Shown here piece after piece: positions 45,380-54,233 of a stretch of DNA of 64,000 nt (the stretch's first letter is position 1; each line of letters opens with the position of its first letter). The stretch is from Streptomyces umbrinus (lineage in GTDB: Bacteria; Actinomycetota; Actinomycetes; Streptomycetales; Streptomycetaceae), in assembly GCF_030817415.1 (NCBI RefSeq), contig NZ_JAUSZI010000002.1, positions 5,952,001-6,016,000 of the forward strand, in the 5' to 3' direction. The notes beneath the pieces are model-generated. The model was not told the origin of the DNA and ran no database searches. It saw nothing but the letters and a program-made list of their open reading frames with translations. Position numbers and translations under genes: made by a program.

Positions 45380-45670
45380 TCAGTGGGTCTCGGGACGGAG
45401 GACCTTGGTCCGGAGGACCGACTCGTTCAGGTTCATCTGGCGGTCGAGCTCCTTGACGACCGCAGGCTCGGCCTGCAGGTCGATGACCGAGTAGATGCCC
45501 TCGGGCTTCTTCTTGATCTCGTACGAGAGACGACGACGGCCCCAGGTGTCGACCTTCTCGACCTTTCCGTTGCCCTCACGGACGACGGAGAGGAAGTTCT
45601 CGATCAGGGGGGCGACAGCGCGCTCCTCGAGATCGGGGTCGAGGATGACCATCATTTCGTAGTGACGCAT
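45380..45670 (-). CDS. rpsF: 30S ribosomal protein bS6
   Basis: bS6 pairs with bS18 in the small subunit. The 96-residue protein starts [20 protein letters not shown] and shows [20 protein letters not shown], both typical. Full length. ATG 45670 has a very strong AAGGAGG ribosome binding site 9-10 bases upstream. First gene of the rpsF-ssb-rpsR-rplI operon. A GCCACGG/CCGTGGC hairpin in the leader (45699-45717) may relate to S6:S18 autoregulation. Confidence 0.97.
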   Translation of the reverse strand: MRHYEMMVILDPDLEERAVAPLIENFLSVVREGNGKVEKVDTWGRRRLSYEIKKKPEGIYSVIDLQAEPAVVKELDRQMNLNESVLRTKVLRPETH

Positions 45671-45946
45671 GTGGAACCCACCTCCTTTGGACTCAACGGC
45701 CACGGTCGTTCCGTGGCAGGAGGGTTGTGATGCGTACGCAACGGTATCGGCCACCACTGACAATCGGGCCCACCGATCAGCGAACTGAGCGGGGGATCGT
45801 GTCACGGCCTGGGCAGACACCGGTGCAGACGCTACAGACTACCTGCACACCGGCTTGCGGTTGAAATCCGGGGCCCGAGACCGTCAATCTGTACACATCG
45901 GGTGTGTATGGCGCTACGATGCGCCGCCTTCCGCAGGAGGTGCCAC

Positions 45947-46267
45947 ATGGCACAGGCATTGCGACCCAACTCCAAGACCGTCGGTTCCCTCTTCGCCACC
46001 GACCACAAGCCCCATCCGCTCCAGGACACCCTTCTCGCCGTGACGCTCGTCCTCGGAGTGACGGCCTTCGTCACCGCGATGTTCCACAGCCTCCATCTGC
46101 TCAGTTCGTGGACGGGACTGGTGGGCATCCTGACCGGGGCGGCCGGACAGTTCGTCTCCGAGACGACCCGGGAGCGCTTCGGGCTGATCCTGGGTCTCGG
46201 TGCCTCCGCCGTCGGCTTCTTCCTCGGCATGGCGCACGGTGGCCTCTTCGGCGGCGTCATCGGCTGA
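45947..46267 (+). CDS. Small integral membrane protein
   Basis: A 106-residue protein with three hydrophobic stretches: LLAVTLVLGVTAFVTAMFHS, TGLVGILTGAAGQFVSE and GLILGLGASAVGFFLGMAHG. No recognised named domain. It is conserved beside rpsF in Streptomyces, as far as I recall. ATG 45947 has AGGAGG seven bases upstream. Divergent from rpsF. Function unknown. Confidence 0.85.
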   Translation: MAQALRPNSKTVGSLFATDHKPHPLQDTLLAVTLVLGVTAFVTAMFHSLHLLSSWTGLVGILTGAAGQFVSETTRERFGLILGLGASAVGFFLGMAHGGLFGGVIG

Positions 46268-46479
46268 CCGGCGCCCCGTTCCCCGGGAGCCGCCGGCCCG
46301 CGGTCTTCCCAACCTCCGGCCCCACGGCCGGACAACACCTCCGGGTGCCCCGGCCATGTATGGGTCGGGGCACAGGTTCCATACGGCCAGACGAGGCGCT
46401 CGCAGGGCGCAGTAGGCTTCGGCGCGAGAGCCGGAGCCCTTGTACCCATGGGGACACACCAGCCCGAGGAGCGCCCCGA

Positions 46480-47601
46480 ATGAGCCTGACCCTGAGGACC
46501 ATCAGCCGAGAGCAGCATCTGGCGTACATCCAGAGTCTGCCCGCGGCTAGCCACATGCAGGTCCCGGCCTGGGCAGACGTCAAGGCCGAGTGGCGCTCCG
46601 AGAGCCTCGGATGGTTCGACAACAGGTCCGGCGAGATGGTCGGAGCGGGTCTCGTCCTGTACCGCCAGCTGCCCAAGATCAAGCGCTACCTCGCCTATCT
46701 GCCCGAGGGTCCGGTCATCAACTGGTTCGCGCCGAATCTGACCGACTGGCTGGATCCGATGCTCGCGCACCTCAAGCAGCAGGGCGCCTTCTCCGTGAAG
46801 ATGGGCCCGCCGGTGATCATCCGGCGCTGGGAGGCCGCTTCGATCAAGAAGGGCATCCAGGACCCGGACGTGAAGCGCCTGCGCGACATCGAGGCGGACT
46901 TCATCGAGCCGCGCGCCTTCGAGGTCGCCGACAAGCTGCGGCGCATGGGCTGGCAGCAGGGCGAGGACGGCGGGGCGGGCTTCGGCGACGTACAACCCCG
47001 CTACGTCTACCAGGTGCCGCTGGCCAACCGGTCGCTGGAAGACGTCCACAAGGGCTTCAACCAGCTCTGGCGGCGCAACATCAAGAAGGCCGAGAAGGCC
47101 GACGTCGAGGTCGTCCAGGGCGGTTATCAGGACCTGGAGGAGTGGCAGCGCCTCTACGAGATCACGGCCCTGCGCGACCACTTCCGGCCCCGACCGCTCT
47201 CGTACTTCCAGCGCATGTGGACGGCTCTCAACACCGAAGACCCCAACCGCATGCGGCTGTACTTCGCCCGGCACGAGGGTGTGAACCTGTCCGCGGCGAC
47301 GATGCTGGTCGTCGGCGGGCACGTCTGGTACTCCTACGGGGCCTCCGACAACATCGGGCGGGAGGTCCGGCCCTCGAACGCGATGCAGTGGCGGATGCTG
47401 CGCGACGCCTACGCGCTCGGCGCCACCGTCTACGACCTGCGCGGCATCTCCGACTCGCTGGACGAGACCGATCACCTCTTCGGCCTCATCCAGTTCAAGG
47501 TGGGCACCGGTGGGCAGGCCGCCGAATACCTCGGTGAGTGGGACTTCCCGCTCAACAAACTGCTCCACAAGGCGCTCGACATCTACATGTCGCGCCGCTG
47601 A
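46480..47601 (+). CDS. femX: FemX-type peptidoglycan peptidyltransferase
   Basis: FemX uses glycyl-tRNA to add the first residue of the cross-bridge to the peptidoglycan stem; in Streptomyces the bridge is Gly on LL-DAP. The 373-residue protein is two FemABX GNAT-like domains, with LAYLPEGPVINWF, EDVHKGFNQLWRRNIKKAEK, and the late segment VYDLRGISDSLDETDHLFGL. ATG 46480 has GAGGAG eight bases upstream. It is followed by an alanine-racemase-like gene, forming a cell-wall pair. Confidence 0.92.
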   Translation: MSLTLRTISREQHLAYIQSLPAASHMQVPAWADVKAEWRSESLGWFDNRSGEMVGAGLVLYRQLPKIKRYLAYLPEGPVINWFAPNLTDWLDPMLAHLKQQGAFSVKMGPPVIIRRWEAASIKKGIQDPDVKRLRDIEADFIEPRAFEVADKLRRMGWQQGEDGGAGFGDVQPRYVYQVPLANRSLEDVHKGFNQLWRRNIKKAEKADVEVVQGGYQDLEEWQRLYEITALRDHFRPRPLSYFQRMWTALNTEDPNRMRLYFARHEGVNLSAATMLVVGGHVWYSYGASDNIGREVRPSNAMQWRMLRDAYALGATVYDLRGISDSLDETDHLFGLIQFKVGTGGQAAEYLGEWDFPLNKLLHKALDIYMSRR

Positions 47602-47666
47602 CGTACCAGAATTCGCCTTCATACCTCTGATACACCGCTGCCACGAGAAAGGTTCCAGGTCCGGCC

Positions 47667-48698
47667 ATGGCGCTCACGCTCTACGTCGACACCGCACGCT
47701 GGCGGGCGCACCACAAGCACGTGTCCGAGCAGTTCCCGGGGCTCGTCCCGGTCTGCAAGGGCAACGGCTACGGCTTCGGCCACGAGCGGCTCGCGGACGA
47801 GGCCACTCGTATGGGCTCCGACGTCCTGGCCGTGGGCACGACGTACGAGGCCGCGCGGATCAAGGACTGGTTCGGCGGCGACCTGCTCGTCCTGACGCCG
47901 TTCAGACGGGGCGAGGAGCCCGTACCGCTGCCCGACCGGGTCATCCGCTCCGTGTCGTCGGTCGACGGTGTCTACGGCCTCGTGGGCGCCCGTGTCGTCA
48001 TCGAGGTCATGTCCTCCATGAAGCGGCACGGTGTGAGCGAGCAGGACCTGCCCCAGCTCCACGCCGCCATAGAGAACGTGCGCCTCGAGGGCTTCGCGAT
48101 CCACCTGCCGCTGGACCGCACCGACGGCTCGGACGCCGTCGAGGAGGTCATCGGCTGGATGGACCGGCTGCGCGCGGCCCGGCTGCCGCTGCACACCATG
48201 TTCGTCAGCCACCTCAAGGCCGAGGAACTCGCCCGGCTGCAGCAGCAGTTCCCGCAGACCCGCTTCCGCGCCCGCATCGGCACGCGGCTGTGGCTGGGGG
48301 ACCACGAGGCCACCGAGTACCGCGGAGCCGTCCTGGACGTCACGCCCGTCTCCAAGGGTGACCGTTTCGGTTACCGCCAGCAGAAGGTCGCCTCGGACGG
48401 CTGGCTGGTGGTCGTGGCGGGCGGTACGTCGCACGGAGTGGGCCTGGAGGCCCCGAAGGCCCTGCACGGCGTCATGCCGCGCGCCAAGGGCGTCGCCAGG
48501 GCCGGCCTCGCCACGGTCAACCGGAACCTCTCACCGTTCGTCTGGGGCGCCAAGCAGCGCTGGTTCGCGGAGCCCCCGCACATGCAGGTCTCGATCCTCT
48601 TCGTACCCTCGGACGCCCCGGAGCCGAAGGTCGGCGAGGAGCTGGTGGCCCATCTGCGGCACACCACCACGCAGTTCGACCGCATCGTCGAACGCTGA
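47667..48698 (+). CDS. Alanine racemase N-terminal-domain PLP protein
   Basis: The 343-residue protein has the PLP barrel of alanine racemases. The lysine is in VPVCKGNGYGFGHERLADEA (the K-x-x-x-Y-G-x-G motif). The C-terminal part is unlike the usual racemase domain, and I could not find the catalytic Tyr region. It may be a racemase with another substrate or a PLP-binding regulator. It lies 65 bp after femX on the same strand and shares its cell-wall context. ATG 47667, GAAAGG upstream. A strong terminator follows. Confidence 0.83.
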   Translation: MALTLYVDTARWRAHHKHVSEQFPGLVPVCKGNGYGFGHERLADEATRMGSDVLAVGTTYEAARIKDWFGGDLLVLTPFRRGEEPVPLPDRVIRSVSSVDGVYGLVGARVVIEVMSSMKRHGVSEQDLPQLHAAIENVRLEGFAIHLPLDRTDGSDAVEEVIGWMDRLRAARLPLHTMFVSHLKAEELARLQQQFPQTRFRARIGTRLWLGDHEATEYRGAVLDVTPVSKGDRFGYRQQKVASDGWLVVVAGGTSHGVGLEAPKALHGVMPRAKGVARAGLATVNRNLSPFVWGAKQRWFAEPPHMQVSILFVPSDAPEPKVGEELVAHLRHTTTQFDRIVER

Positions 48699-48731
48699 CA
48701 GCGGGGGCTCACCAAGCCCCGCGCACAGACG

Positions 48732-48765
48732 AAAGGCCGTACACGGAGCCCGTGTACGGCCTTTT
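48732..48765. terminator. Strong rho-independent terminator
   Basis: AAAGGCCGTACACGG and its complement CCGTGTACGGCCTTT around a three-base loop, then T. It has A and T tracts on both sides, so it works on both strands. It lies between the racemase-like and convergent glycosyltransferase genes. Confidence 0.92.
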
Positions 48766-48791
48766 ACGTGACTCGCCCACGCCTTGTTCGC

Positions 48792-50297
48792 TCAGGGCGA
48801 ACGTCGCTTCGCCGGTTCGTCGTCGGCTCCCCACTCCACGTACGGCCCGTCGAAGTGTGCCGCGTGCCGCGGCGGGTGGGCCGCAGCGCCGAGGACGAAG
48901 ACGTCCTGCGCGCCGTCGAGCACTCCACCGGACGGGTCGTCGTCACCGGAGCGGCGCACCACGTCCCGCTCCGGCATGAAGATGTCGCGCACGATCACCG
49001 CGCACAGATACAGCGTCCCCAACAGGTGTACGGCGATGGCCAGTTGGTACCCCTCCTGCGGCAGTCCCTTGTGGGCGTCTCCGCTGGTCGTGTACGCGAG
49101 GTACATCCAGATGCCGAGGAAGTACGCCACCTCGCACGTCTGCCAGATCAGGAAGTCCCGCCACTTCGGACGGGCCAGCACGGCGAGGGGCACCAGCCAC
49201 AGCACGTACTGCGGCGAGTAGACCTTGTTGGTGAGGATGAAGGCCGCGACGATCAGGAACGCCAGCTGGGCGAAGCGCGGCCGGCGCGGGGCGGTCAGCG
49301 CGAGAGCCGCGACGCCCACGCAGGAGATCAGCATCAGCACCGTGGCGAACGTGTTGACCGTGTCGGTGTCGAGCGGGGTCTCCATGCGCTGGGACAGGAT
49401 CAGCCAGAAGGAGCCGAAGTCGACGCCGCGTTCCTGGCTGAACGTGTAGAACTTCGCCCAGCCCTCGGGGGCAAGCAGCATGACCGGAAGGTTCACGACC
49501 AGCCAGGAGCCGGCGGCACCGAGCAGCGCCGTACCGAACTCCCGCCACCTGCCCGCGCGCCAGCACAGTACGAGCAGTGGCCCGAGCAGCAGCGCGGGAT
49601 AGAGCTTGGCAGCCGTGGCGAGCCCCAGCAGGACTCCGAAGGCAAGGGGACGGCTCCGTGCCCACATCAGCATCGCGGCGGCTGTCAGAGCGACGGCCAG
49701 CAGGTCCCAGTTGATGGTGGCGGTCAGCGCGAAAGCAGGCGCCAGAGCGACCAGCAGGCCGTCCCAGGGGCGCCGCCGGTGGGTGCGGGTCACGCAGACG
49801 GCGATGACGGCCGTGCACGCCATCAGCATCCCGGCGTTGACCATCCAGTAGACCTGCTCCTGGTCCTGGATGCTGCCGCTGCCCGGCGTCAGCCACGAGG
49901 CGACCTCCATGAACACTCCGGTCAGCACCGGGTATTCGAGGTACTCCATGTCGCCTTCGAGCTTGTCGAAGTACGGCACCAGCCCGTCGGCGAAGCCCCG
50001 CCCCTGGTAGAGGTGCGGGATGTCCGAGTAGCAGGCATGCGTGTACTGCGAACTGGCCCCGAAGAACCAGGCACCGTCGTAGCAGGGCAGCTTCTGCACC
50101 ATGCCGAGGGCGAACATGCCGATCGCGACGAGCGCGATGACCCGCACGGGAGTCCACCAGGACGTCCCGAGCAGCGCGCGCCGCCCGAGAGGACCACCGA
50201 AGAGTTCACTGCCGGTCGCGGCGACCGGGTCCTCCTTGGTCGGCCGGACCAGATCTGGCTCGTGCACGCTCGCGCGCGTCGTTTCTGCACTGGGCAT
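48792..50297 (-). CDS. Membrane glycosyltransferase, GT87-like (mannosyltransferase type)
   Basis: The 501-residue protein has about ten helices of the DUF2029/GT87 type, polyprenol-phosphate-dependent glycosyltransferases of the actinobacterial envelope. Visible features are GFADGLVPYFDKLEGDMEYL, EYPVLTGVFMEVASWLTP (the E-Y-P motif), AKLYPALLLGPLLV and TNKVYSPQYVLWLVPLAVLA. ATG 50297 has AGGA about nine bases upstream. A start at 50384 would begin inside a parS copy and add a non-homologous stretch. It lies downstream of the PBP gene, separated by a hairpin and two parS sites. Product not known. Confidence 0.87.
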   Translation of the reverse strand: MPSAETTRASVHEPDLVRPTKEDPVAATGSELFGGPLGRRALLGTSWWTPVRVIALVAIGMFALGMVQKLPCYDGAWFFGASSQYTHACYSDIPHLYQGRGFADGLVPYFDKLEGDMEYLEYPVLTGVFMEVASWLTPGSGSIQDQEQVYWMVNAGMLMACTAVIAVCVTRTHRRRPWDGLLVALAPAFALTATINWDLLAVALTAAAMLMWARSRPLAFGVLLGLATAAKLYPALLLGPLLVLCWRAGRWREFGTALLGAAGSWLVVNLPVMLLAPEGWAKFYTFSQERGVDFGSFWLILSQRMETPLDTDTVNTFATVLMLISCVGVAALALTAPRRPRFAQLAFLIVAAFILTNKVYSPQYVLWLVPLAVLARPKWRDFLIWQTCEVAYFLGIWMYLAYTTSGDAHKGLPQEGYQLAIAVHLLGTLYLCAVIVRDIFMPERDVVRRSGDDDPSGGVLDGAQDVFVLGAAAHPPRHAAHFDGPYVEWGADDEPAKRRSP

Positions 50298-50333
50298 GCC
50301 GCACATCCTGCCGTACGCGCCTAGGAATACGCC

Positions 50334-50368
50334 GAGGGCCGTCGCACCGAGTCGGTGCGACGGCCCTC
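50334..50368 (-). terminator. Inverted repeat between PBP and glycosyltransferase genes
   Basis: Nearly loopless perfect palindrome: GAGGGCCGTCGCACCGA at 50334-50350, one base, then its complement at 50352-50368. It is downstream of the PBP stop codon on the minus strand and could terminate that transcript. Confidence 0.7.
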
Positions 50369-50382
50369 GTTTCACGTGAAAC
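50369..50382. promoter_or_regulatory. parS: parS site (ParB-binding), perfect core
   Basis: Perfect GTTTCACGTGAAAC directly abutting the large inverted repeat. It is 15 bp from another copy. Confidence 0.9.
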
Positions 50383-50396
50383 ACCTCACTACGGAT

Positions 50397-50410
50397 GTTT
50401 CACGTGAAAC
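50397..50410. promoter_or_regulatory. parS: parS site (ParB-binding), perfect core
   Basis: Perfect GTTTCACGTGAAAC, 28 bp from the copy at 50369, in the PBP/glycosyltransferase gap. Confidence 0.9.
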
Positions 50411-50437
50411 ACCCCGCGGAGGCAGCTATCCGGTTGA

Positions 50438-53131
50438 TCATCCGAAGATGCCGCCATTGCCATTGCCTCTGGTGTTGCCTGGATCCTCGGATTCCGTGGG
50501 CGATGACGACACTCCTCCGTCCGTACCGCCAGTCTCGTTTCCGCCCGTTTCTGTTCCGCCGGTGTCCTCGCACGGGAAGTTACCGAAGGGGCCACAGGTC
50601 TCACTCGTGGAGGGCGAAGGAGAGGTTTCCGTCTCGCTGGGCTCCGCACTGGGCTCGGGCTGCTCCTCTTCGGACTCGGTGGGCGAGGGGGTCACGCTCG
50701 GGGTCGGAAGGTCGTTGACGACCTCACCGATGGGCTCGGCCTCCGGGAAGTCCTCGGGCATCGTGCCCTTGAGCGCCTGCTCCATGTAGTCGTGCCAGAC
50801 CTCGGCCGGGAACGAGGCACCGTGGATGGTCTCCTGGCCACCCGTGCCGTACATCTCCAGGAACGGTCGACTCTTCTTGGTCTCGTCGTCGTCCATGCGG
50901 TACATGCTGACCGCGGTCGACAGCTGCGGCGTGTATCCGACGAACCAGGCGGACTTGTTGCCGTCCGTCGTACCGGTCTTACCGGCCACCTCGCGGCCGT
51001 CGAGCTGGGCCGAGGTACCGGTTCCGTCCTCGACGACGGTCTTCAGAACGTCGGTGACGTTGTCGGCGACCTGCTCGGTGAAGGCCTCCTTGGCCAAGGA
51101 CTTGTGCTTCCACACGCTGCCCCCTTCGTACTCGACCTCCTTGACCGAGAACGGGTCGTTCTGCTTCCCGCTGGTCGCGAACGTCGCGTACGAACCGGCC
51201 ATACGGATCGCGCTGGGGTCGGAGATGCCGATGGAGAAGGACGGGAAGGTGGTACCCGTCAGGCTGTTCGGCCTGAGGCCGGCGTTTTCCGCCGCCTTCT
51301 TCACCTTGTCCAGACCGACATCCATACCGAGCTGCACGAAGGCGGAGTTCGCCGACACCCGCATGGCTTCACGCAGGTCGATCCGGTAGTTCGGCGGAGC
51401 GCCGTACGACGCGTCGTCGTCGTTGGTCTGGAGCCACTCCTTACCCTTGTCGTTCTTCCAGATACTGCCGTCGTAGGTCTTGATCTTGAGTTTGTTCTTG
51501 CCGCTGTAGAAGCTGTCCGGCGAGACCTTGGTGCGTTCGTCCTGTGCCTGGGACTCCCCGAGTTCCGGGTCGCGCTTGCCGTCCTGCATGGCGGCCGCCA
51601 GGACGAACGGTTTGAACGTCGAACCGACCGCGGCACCGGTCTCGTCGGCATTGTTGGTGAAGTGCTTGGTCGCGGACTCACCGCCGTAGATGGCGACGAT
51701 GGCACCATCCTTTGGATCCACGGAAGCCCCGCCGAACTGGACGTGCGTGTCGGTCTTCGGGCGGCGCTTTACGTCGAGGTTCTCCTTGCGGACCTTCTTC
51801 ACGGCCTTCTCGAGATCGTCGACCTTCTTCTTGTCGAAGGTCGTGTGGATCTCGTAGCCGCCCTGCCGGAGCTGTTCCTCGGTGATGTCGGTGTTGTTGA
51901 TGACGTAGCCCTTGGCGAGATCGACGAGATAGCCGATCTGACCGCCCAGCTCGGAGCTGGACCGCGGGTTCTGGAGCTTGGGGAGCTCCGTGTACTTGGC
52001 TCGTTCCGTGGCCGACAGGTGCCCGTCCTTGACCATCTCGTCGAGGATCCAGCTCCAGCGTTCCGTGGCCCGCCTGGTGTTGGCCTCTTGTGTGGCCCCC
52101 GGGTCGATCGCCGTCGCTCCCGCGGGGTCGTAGTACGTGGCGCCCTTCAGAACAGCGGCAAGGAGGGCGCACTCACTGGCGTCCATTTCTGTCGCGTCCT
52201 TGCCGAAGTACGAACGAGCGGCCGCCTGGAGGCCATAGGAGGTACGGCCGTAGTAGGCGGTGTTCAGGTACCCCGCCATGACCTTCTCCTTGGGCTCACG
52301 CTGGCCCACCTTGATGGAGACGAGCAGTTCCTTGAACTTCCGGGACACCGTCTGCGACTGGTCGTTCAGCATCGCGTTCTTCACGTACTGCTGGGTGATG
52401 GTCGAGCCGCCCTGCGTCTCGCCGCCCTTGGCCATGTTGAAGAGCGCGCGGCCGATACCCACGGGGTCGATGCCCTTGTCGGTCTCGAACTTCTTGTTCT
52501 CGGCCGACATGACGGCGTACCGCATCGCCTTGGGGATCTGCTCGTACTTGATGTTCTGGCGGTTGGTCTCACCGCCCGTGGACACCATCGGCTTGTTGTT
52601 GGCCCAGTAGTAGACGTTGTTCTGCGCCTTCGCGGCCGCTGCGACGTCCGGCACGCCCACCATGGCGTACGCGATGCCCGCCACGGCCATCAGGCTGCCG
52701 CAGAAGCCGATGAACGTACCCGTCACGAGCTTCCACGAGGGCACCCAACGTGCCCATCCGTATTTGCCCGCGCGCGGATAGTCGATGATCCGCTTCTTGT
52801 AGGGATCGGGCCCGCGCCCTCTGCCCCGCCCAGGGCCGTTCGGCCCGCCGGGACCACCACGCCGGCCGCCACCACCGTGGCCACCGTGCCCCGCACCGTC
52901 GGCGGCTCTGCGCCTGCCACCGCTGGTGCTGCTTCTCTGTGCCGCCCGTCGGGCCTCGGCACGGCTACCGAACGGGCGCTCCTCACCTCCCGAGTCATAG
53001 GAGTCGGAAGGAGACCCGGTGGCGCTCCGCGGCGCCGCACGGCGGCCGGAGGACGACCCGGTCTGGCCGCGTCGGGCCGCGGCACGTCCGCCGCCTTGCG
53101 GCTGCGGCGGTTTGCGACGGTGCTCGCTCAT
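50438..53131 (-). CDS. Class A penicillin-binding protein (transglycosylase/transpeptidase)
   Basis: The 897-residue bifunctional enzyme polymerises glycan strands and cross-links them. It has a basic disordered cytoplasmic region (1-130), one helix (134-156), and a glycosyltransferase 51 domain with catalytic Glu211 in the segment SAENKKFETDKGID, where the usual ED pair is EN. GGSTITQQYVKN follows. The transpeptidase domain has STFK (Ser504), SAN, and KTGTT. The tail is rich in Thr, Ser, Pro, Glu. ATG 53131. It is divergent from the PadR gene. The terminal GGIFG end is intact. Confidence 0.95.
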   Translation of the reverse strand: MSEHRRKPPQPQGGGRAAARRGQTGSSSGRRAAPRSATGSPSDSYDSGGEERPFGSRAEARRAAQRSSTSGGRRRAADGAGHGGHGGGGRRGGPGGPNGPGRGRGRGPDPYKKRIIDYPRAGKYGWARWVPSWKLVTGTFIGFCGSLMAVAGIAYAMVGVPDVAAAAKAQNNVYYWANNKPMVSTGGETNRQNIKYEQIPKAMRYAVMSAENKKFETDKGIDPVGIGRALFNMAKGGETQGGSTITQQYVKNAMLNDQSQTVSRKFKELLVSIKVGQREPKEKVMAGYLNTAYYGRTSYGLQAAARSYFGKDATEMDASECALLAAVLKGATYYDPAGATAIDPGATQEANTRRATERWSWILDEMVKDGHLSATERAKYTELPKLQNPRSSSELGGQIGYLVDLAKGYVINNTDITEEQLRQGGYEIHTTFDKKKVDDLEKAVKKVRKENLDVKRRPKTDTHVQFGGASVDPKDGAIVAIYGGESATKHFTNNADETGAAVGSTFKPFVLAAAMQDGKRDPELGESQAQDERTKVSPDSFYSGKNKLKIKTYDGSIWKNDKGKEWLQTNDDDASYGAPPNYRIDLREAMRVSANSAFVQLGMDVGLDKVKKAAENAGLRPNSLTGTTFPSFSIGISDPSAIRMAGSYATFATSGKQNDPFSVKEVEYEGGSVWKHKSLAKEAFTEQVADNVTDVLKTVVEDGTGTSAQLDGREVAGKTGTTDGNKSAWFVGYTPQLSTAVSMYRMDDDETKKSRPFLEMYGTGGQETIHGASFPAEVWHDYMEQALKGTMPEDFPEAEPIGEVVNDLPTPSVTPSPTESEEEQPEPSAEPSETETSPSPSTSETCGPFGNFPCEDTGGTETGGNETGGTDGGVSSSPTESEDPGNTRGNGNGGIFG

Positions 53132-53505
53132 CGAACGATTACTCCTCGGGCAGGCGCACCTGAGCGCGCCTGGAAACGGCGGCTGGTTTCCGGTCCCCCC
53201 GAAGTACGGATGCGGTCGTTCTTACATTCATCCGTACTGCACCGAGGACGAGGACGTCCCCATGCGTCACTCGGTTCCCGGTGGTTTGCATGGCGCACAG
53301 ACTACGCACCGTCAAAACCTGCCTAGCACCGAAGTTCACCCCAAATCAGGCAACTTGCTTCCTACGAATCGGTGATGTGACCCCGTTCACGACGTCCCCT
53401 CTTGTCGCATGTTGCAGACCGATCTATCGTTCTGATGTATCGAGTCGATACATCAGCTCGGCATAAAGACCGTCACGGCAAGACCGCGGCAGAGAGGAGG
53501 CGACG
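53132..53505. other. PBP / PadR divergent promoter region
   Basis: About 370 bp without a gene. It is A/T-richer than its neighbours. It contains the PadR operator near 53432-53456 and, at 53503, the GAGGAGG-type ribosome binding site of the PadR gene. Confidence 0.6.
53432..53456. promoter_or_regulatory. Perfect 25-bp palindrome, candidate PadR operator
   Basis: Arms CTGATGTATCGA (53432-53443) and TCGATACATCAG (53445-53456) around one central G. PadR regulators usually bind an ATGTAT/ATACAT-type dyad, and this lies 50 bp before the PadR start codon, so autoregulation is likely. Confidence 0.85.
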
Positions 53506-54189
53506 ATGAGCCGGCGTTCCGGGATCCTTGAGTTCGCCGTCCTCGGCCTGCTCCGCGAGTCCCCGATGCACGGCTATGAGCTGCGCAAACGCCTCAATAC
53601 GTCACTGGGTGTGTTCCGTGCGTTCAGCTACGGGACGCTCTACCCCTGCCTCAAGACGCTGGTCGCCAGCGGCTGGTTGATCGAGGAGCCGGGGAACACC
53701 CCCGAGGACGCGCTCGCGGCGCCACTCTCAGGGCGCCGCGCCAAGATCGTCTATCGGTTGACGGCTGAAGGTAAGGAGCATTTCGAGGACCTGCTCTCAC
53801 AGACGGGTCCCGATGCGTACGAGGACGAGCACTTCGCCGCTCGCTTCGCCTTCTTCGGCCAGACGTCACGGGACGTACGGATGCGGGTCCTCGAAGGCCG
53901 CCGCAGCCGTCTCGAGGAGCGCCTGGAGAAGATGCGTGCCTCTCTGGCGCGCACCCGGGAGCGACTCGACGACTACACCCTTGAGCTCCAGCGCCACGGA
54001 ATGGAGTCCGTGGAGCGCGAAGTGCGCTGGCTGAACGAGCTCATCGAGAGCGAGCGGGCCGGACGGGACCAGCAGCGTCCCGGATCGGACGGCTCCGCTC
54101 AGCAGGACAGCACATCTGGGGAGTCGGGCGGCCTGCCCCGGCCCGGGGACACTCCCGGGCCGGATCCGTCCGATGACACTGCCACGTGA
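53506..54189 (+). CDS. PadR-family transcriptional regulator
   Basis: The 227-residue regulator has an N-terminal PadR winged helix ([67 protein letters not shown]). A coiled-coil Vir-type domain follows ([20 protein letters not shown]). A disordered acidic Ser/Gly-rich tail ends it. ATG 53506 has GAGAGGAGG just upstream. It is followed after 44 bp by inositol-phosphate synthase on the same strand, which it may control. Confidence 0.9.
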   Translation: MSRRSGILEFAVLGLLRESPMHGYELRKRLNTSLGVFRAFSYGTLYPCLKTLVASGWLIEEPGNTPEDALAAPLSGRRAKIVYRLTAEGKEHFEDLLSQTGPDAYEDEHFAARFAFFGQTSRDVRMRVLEGRRSRLEERLEKMRASLARTRERLDDYTLELQRHGMESVEREVRWLNELIESERAGRDQQRPGSDGSAQQDSTSGESGGLPRPGDTPGPDPSDDTAT

Positions 54190-54233
54190 AGTCCCCTCAG
54201 GGCTTCACCGAGTACACACAGGGAGCAACCGGA

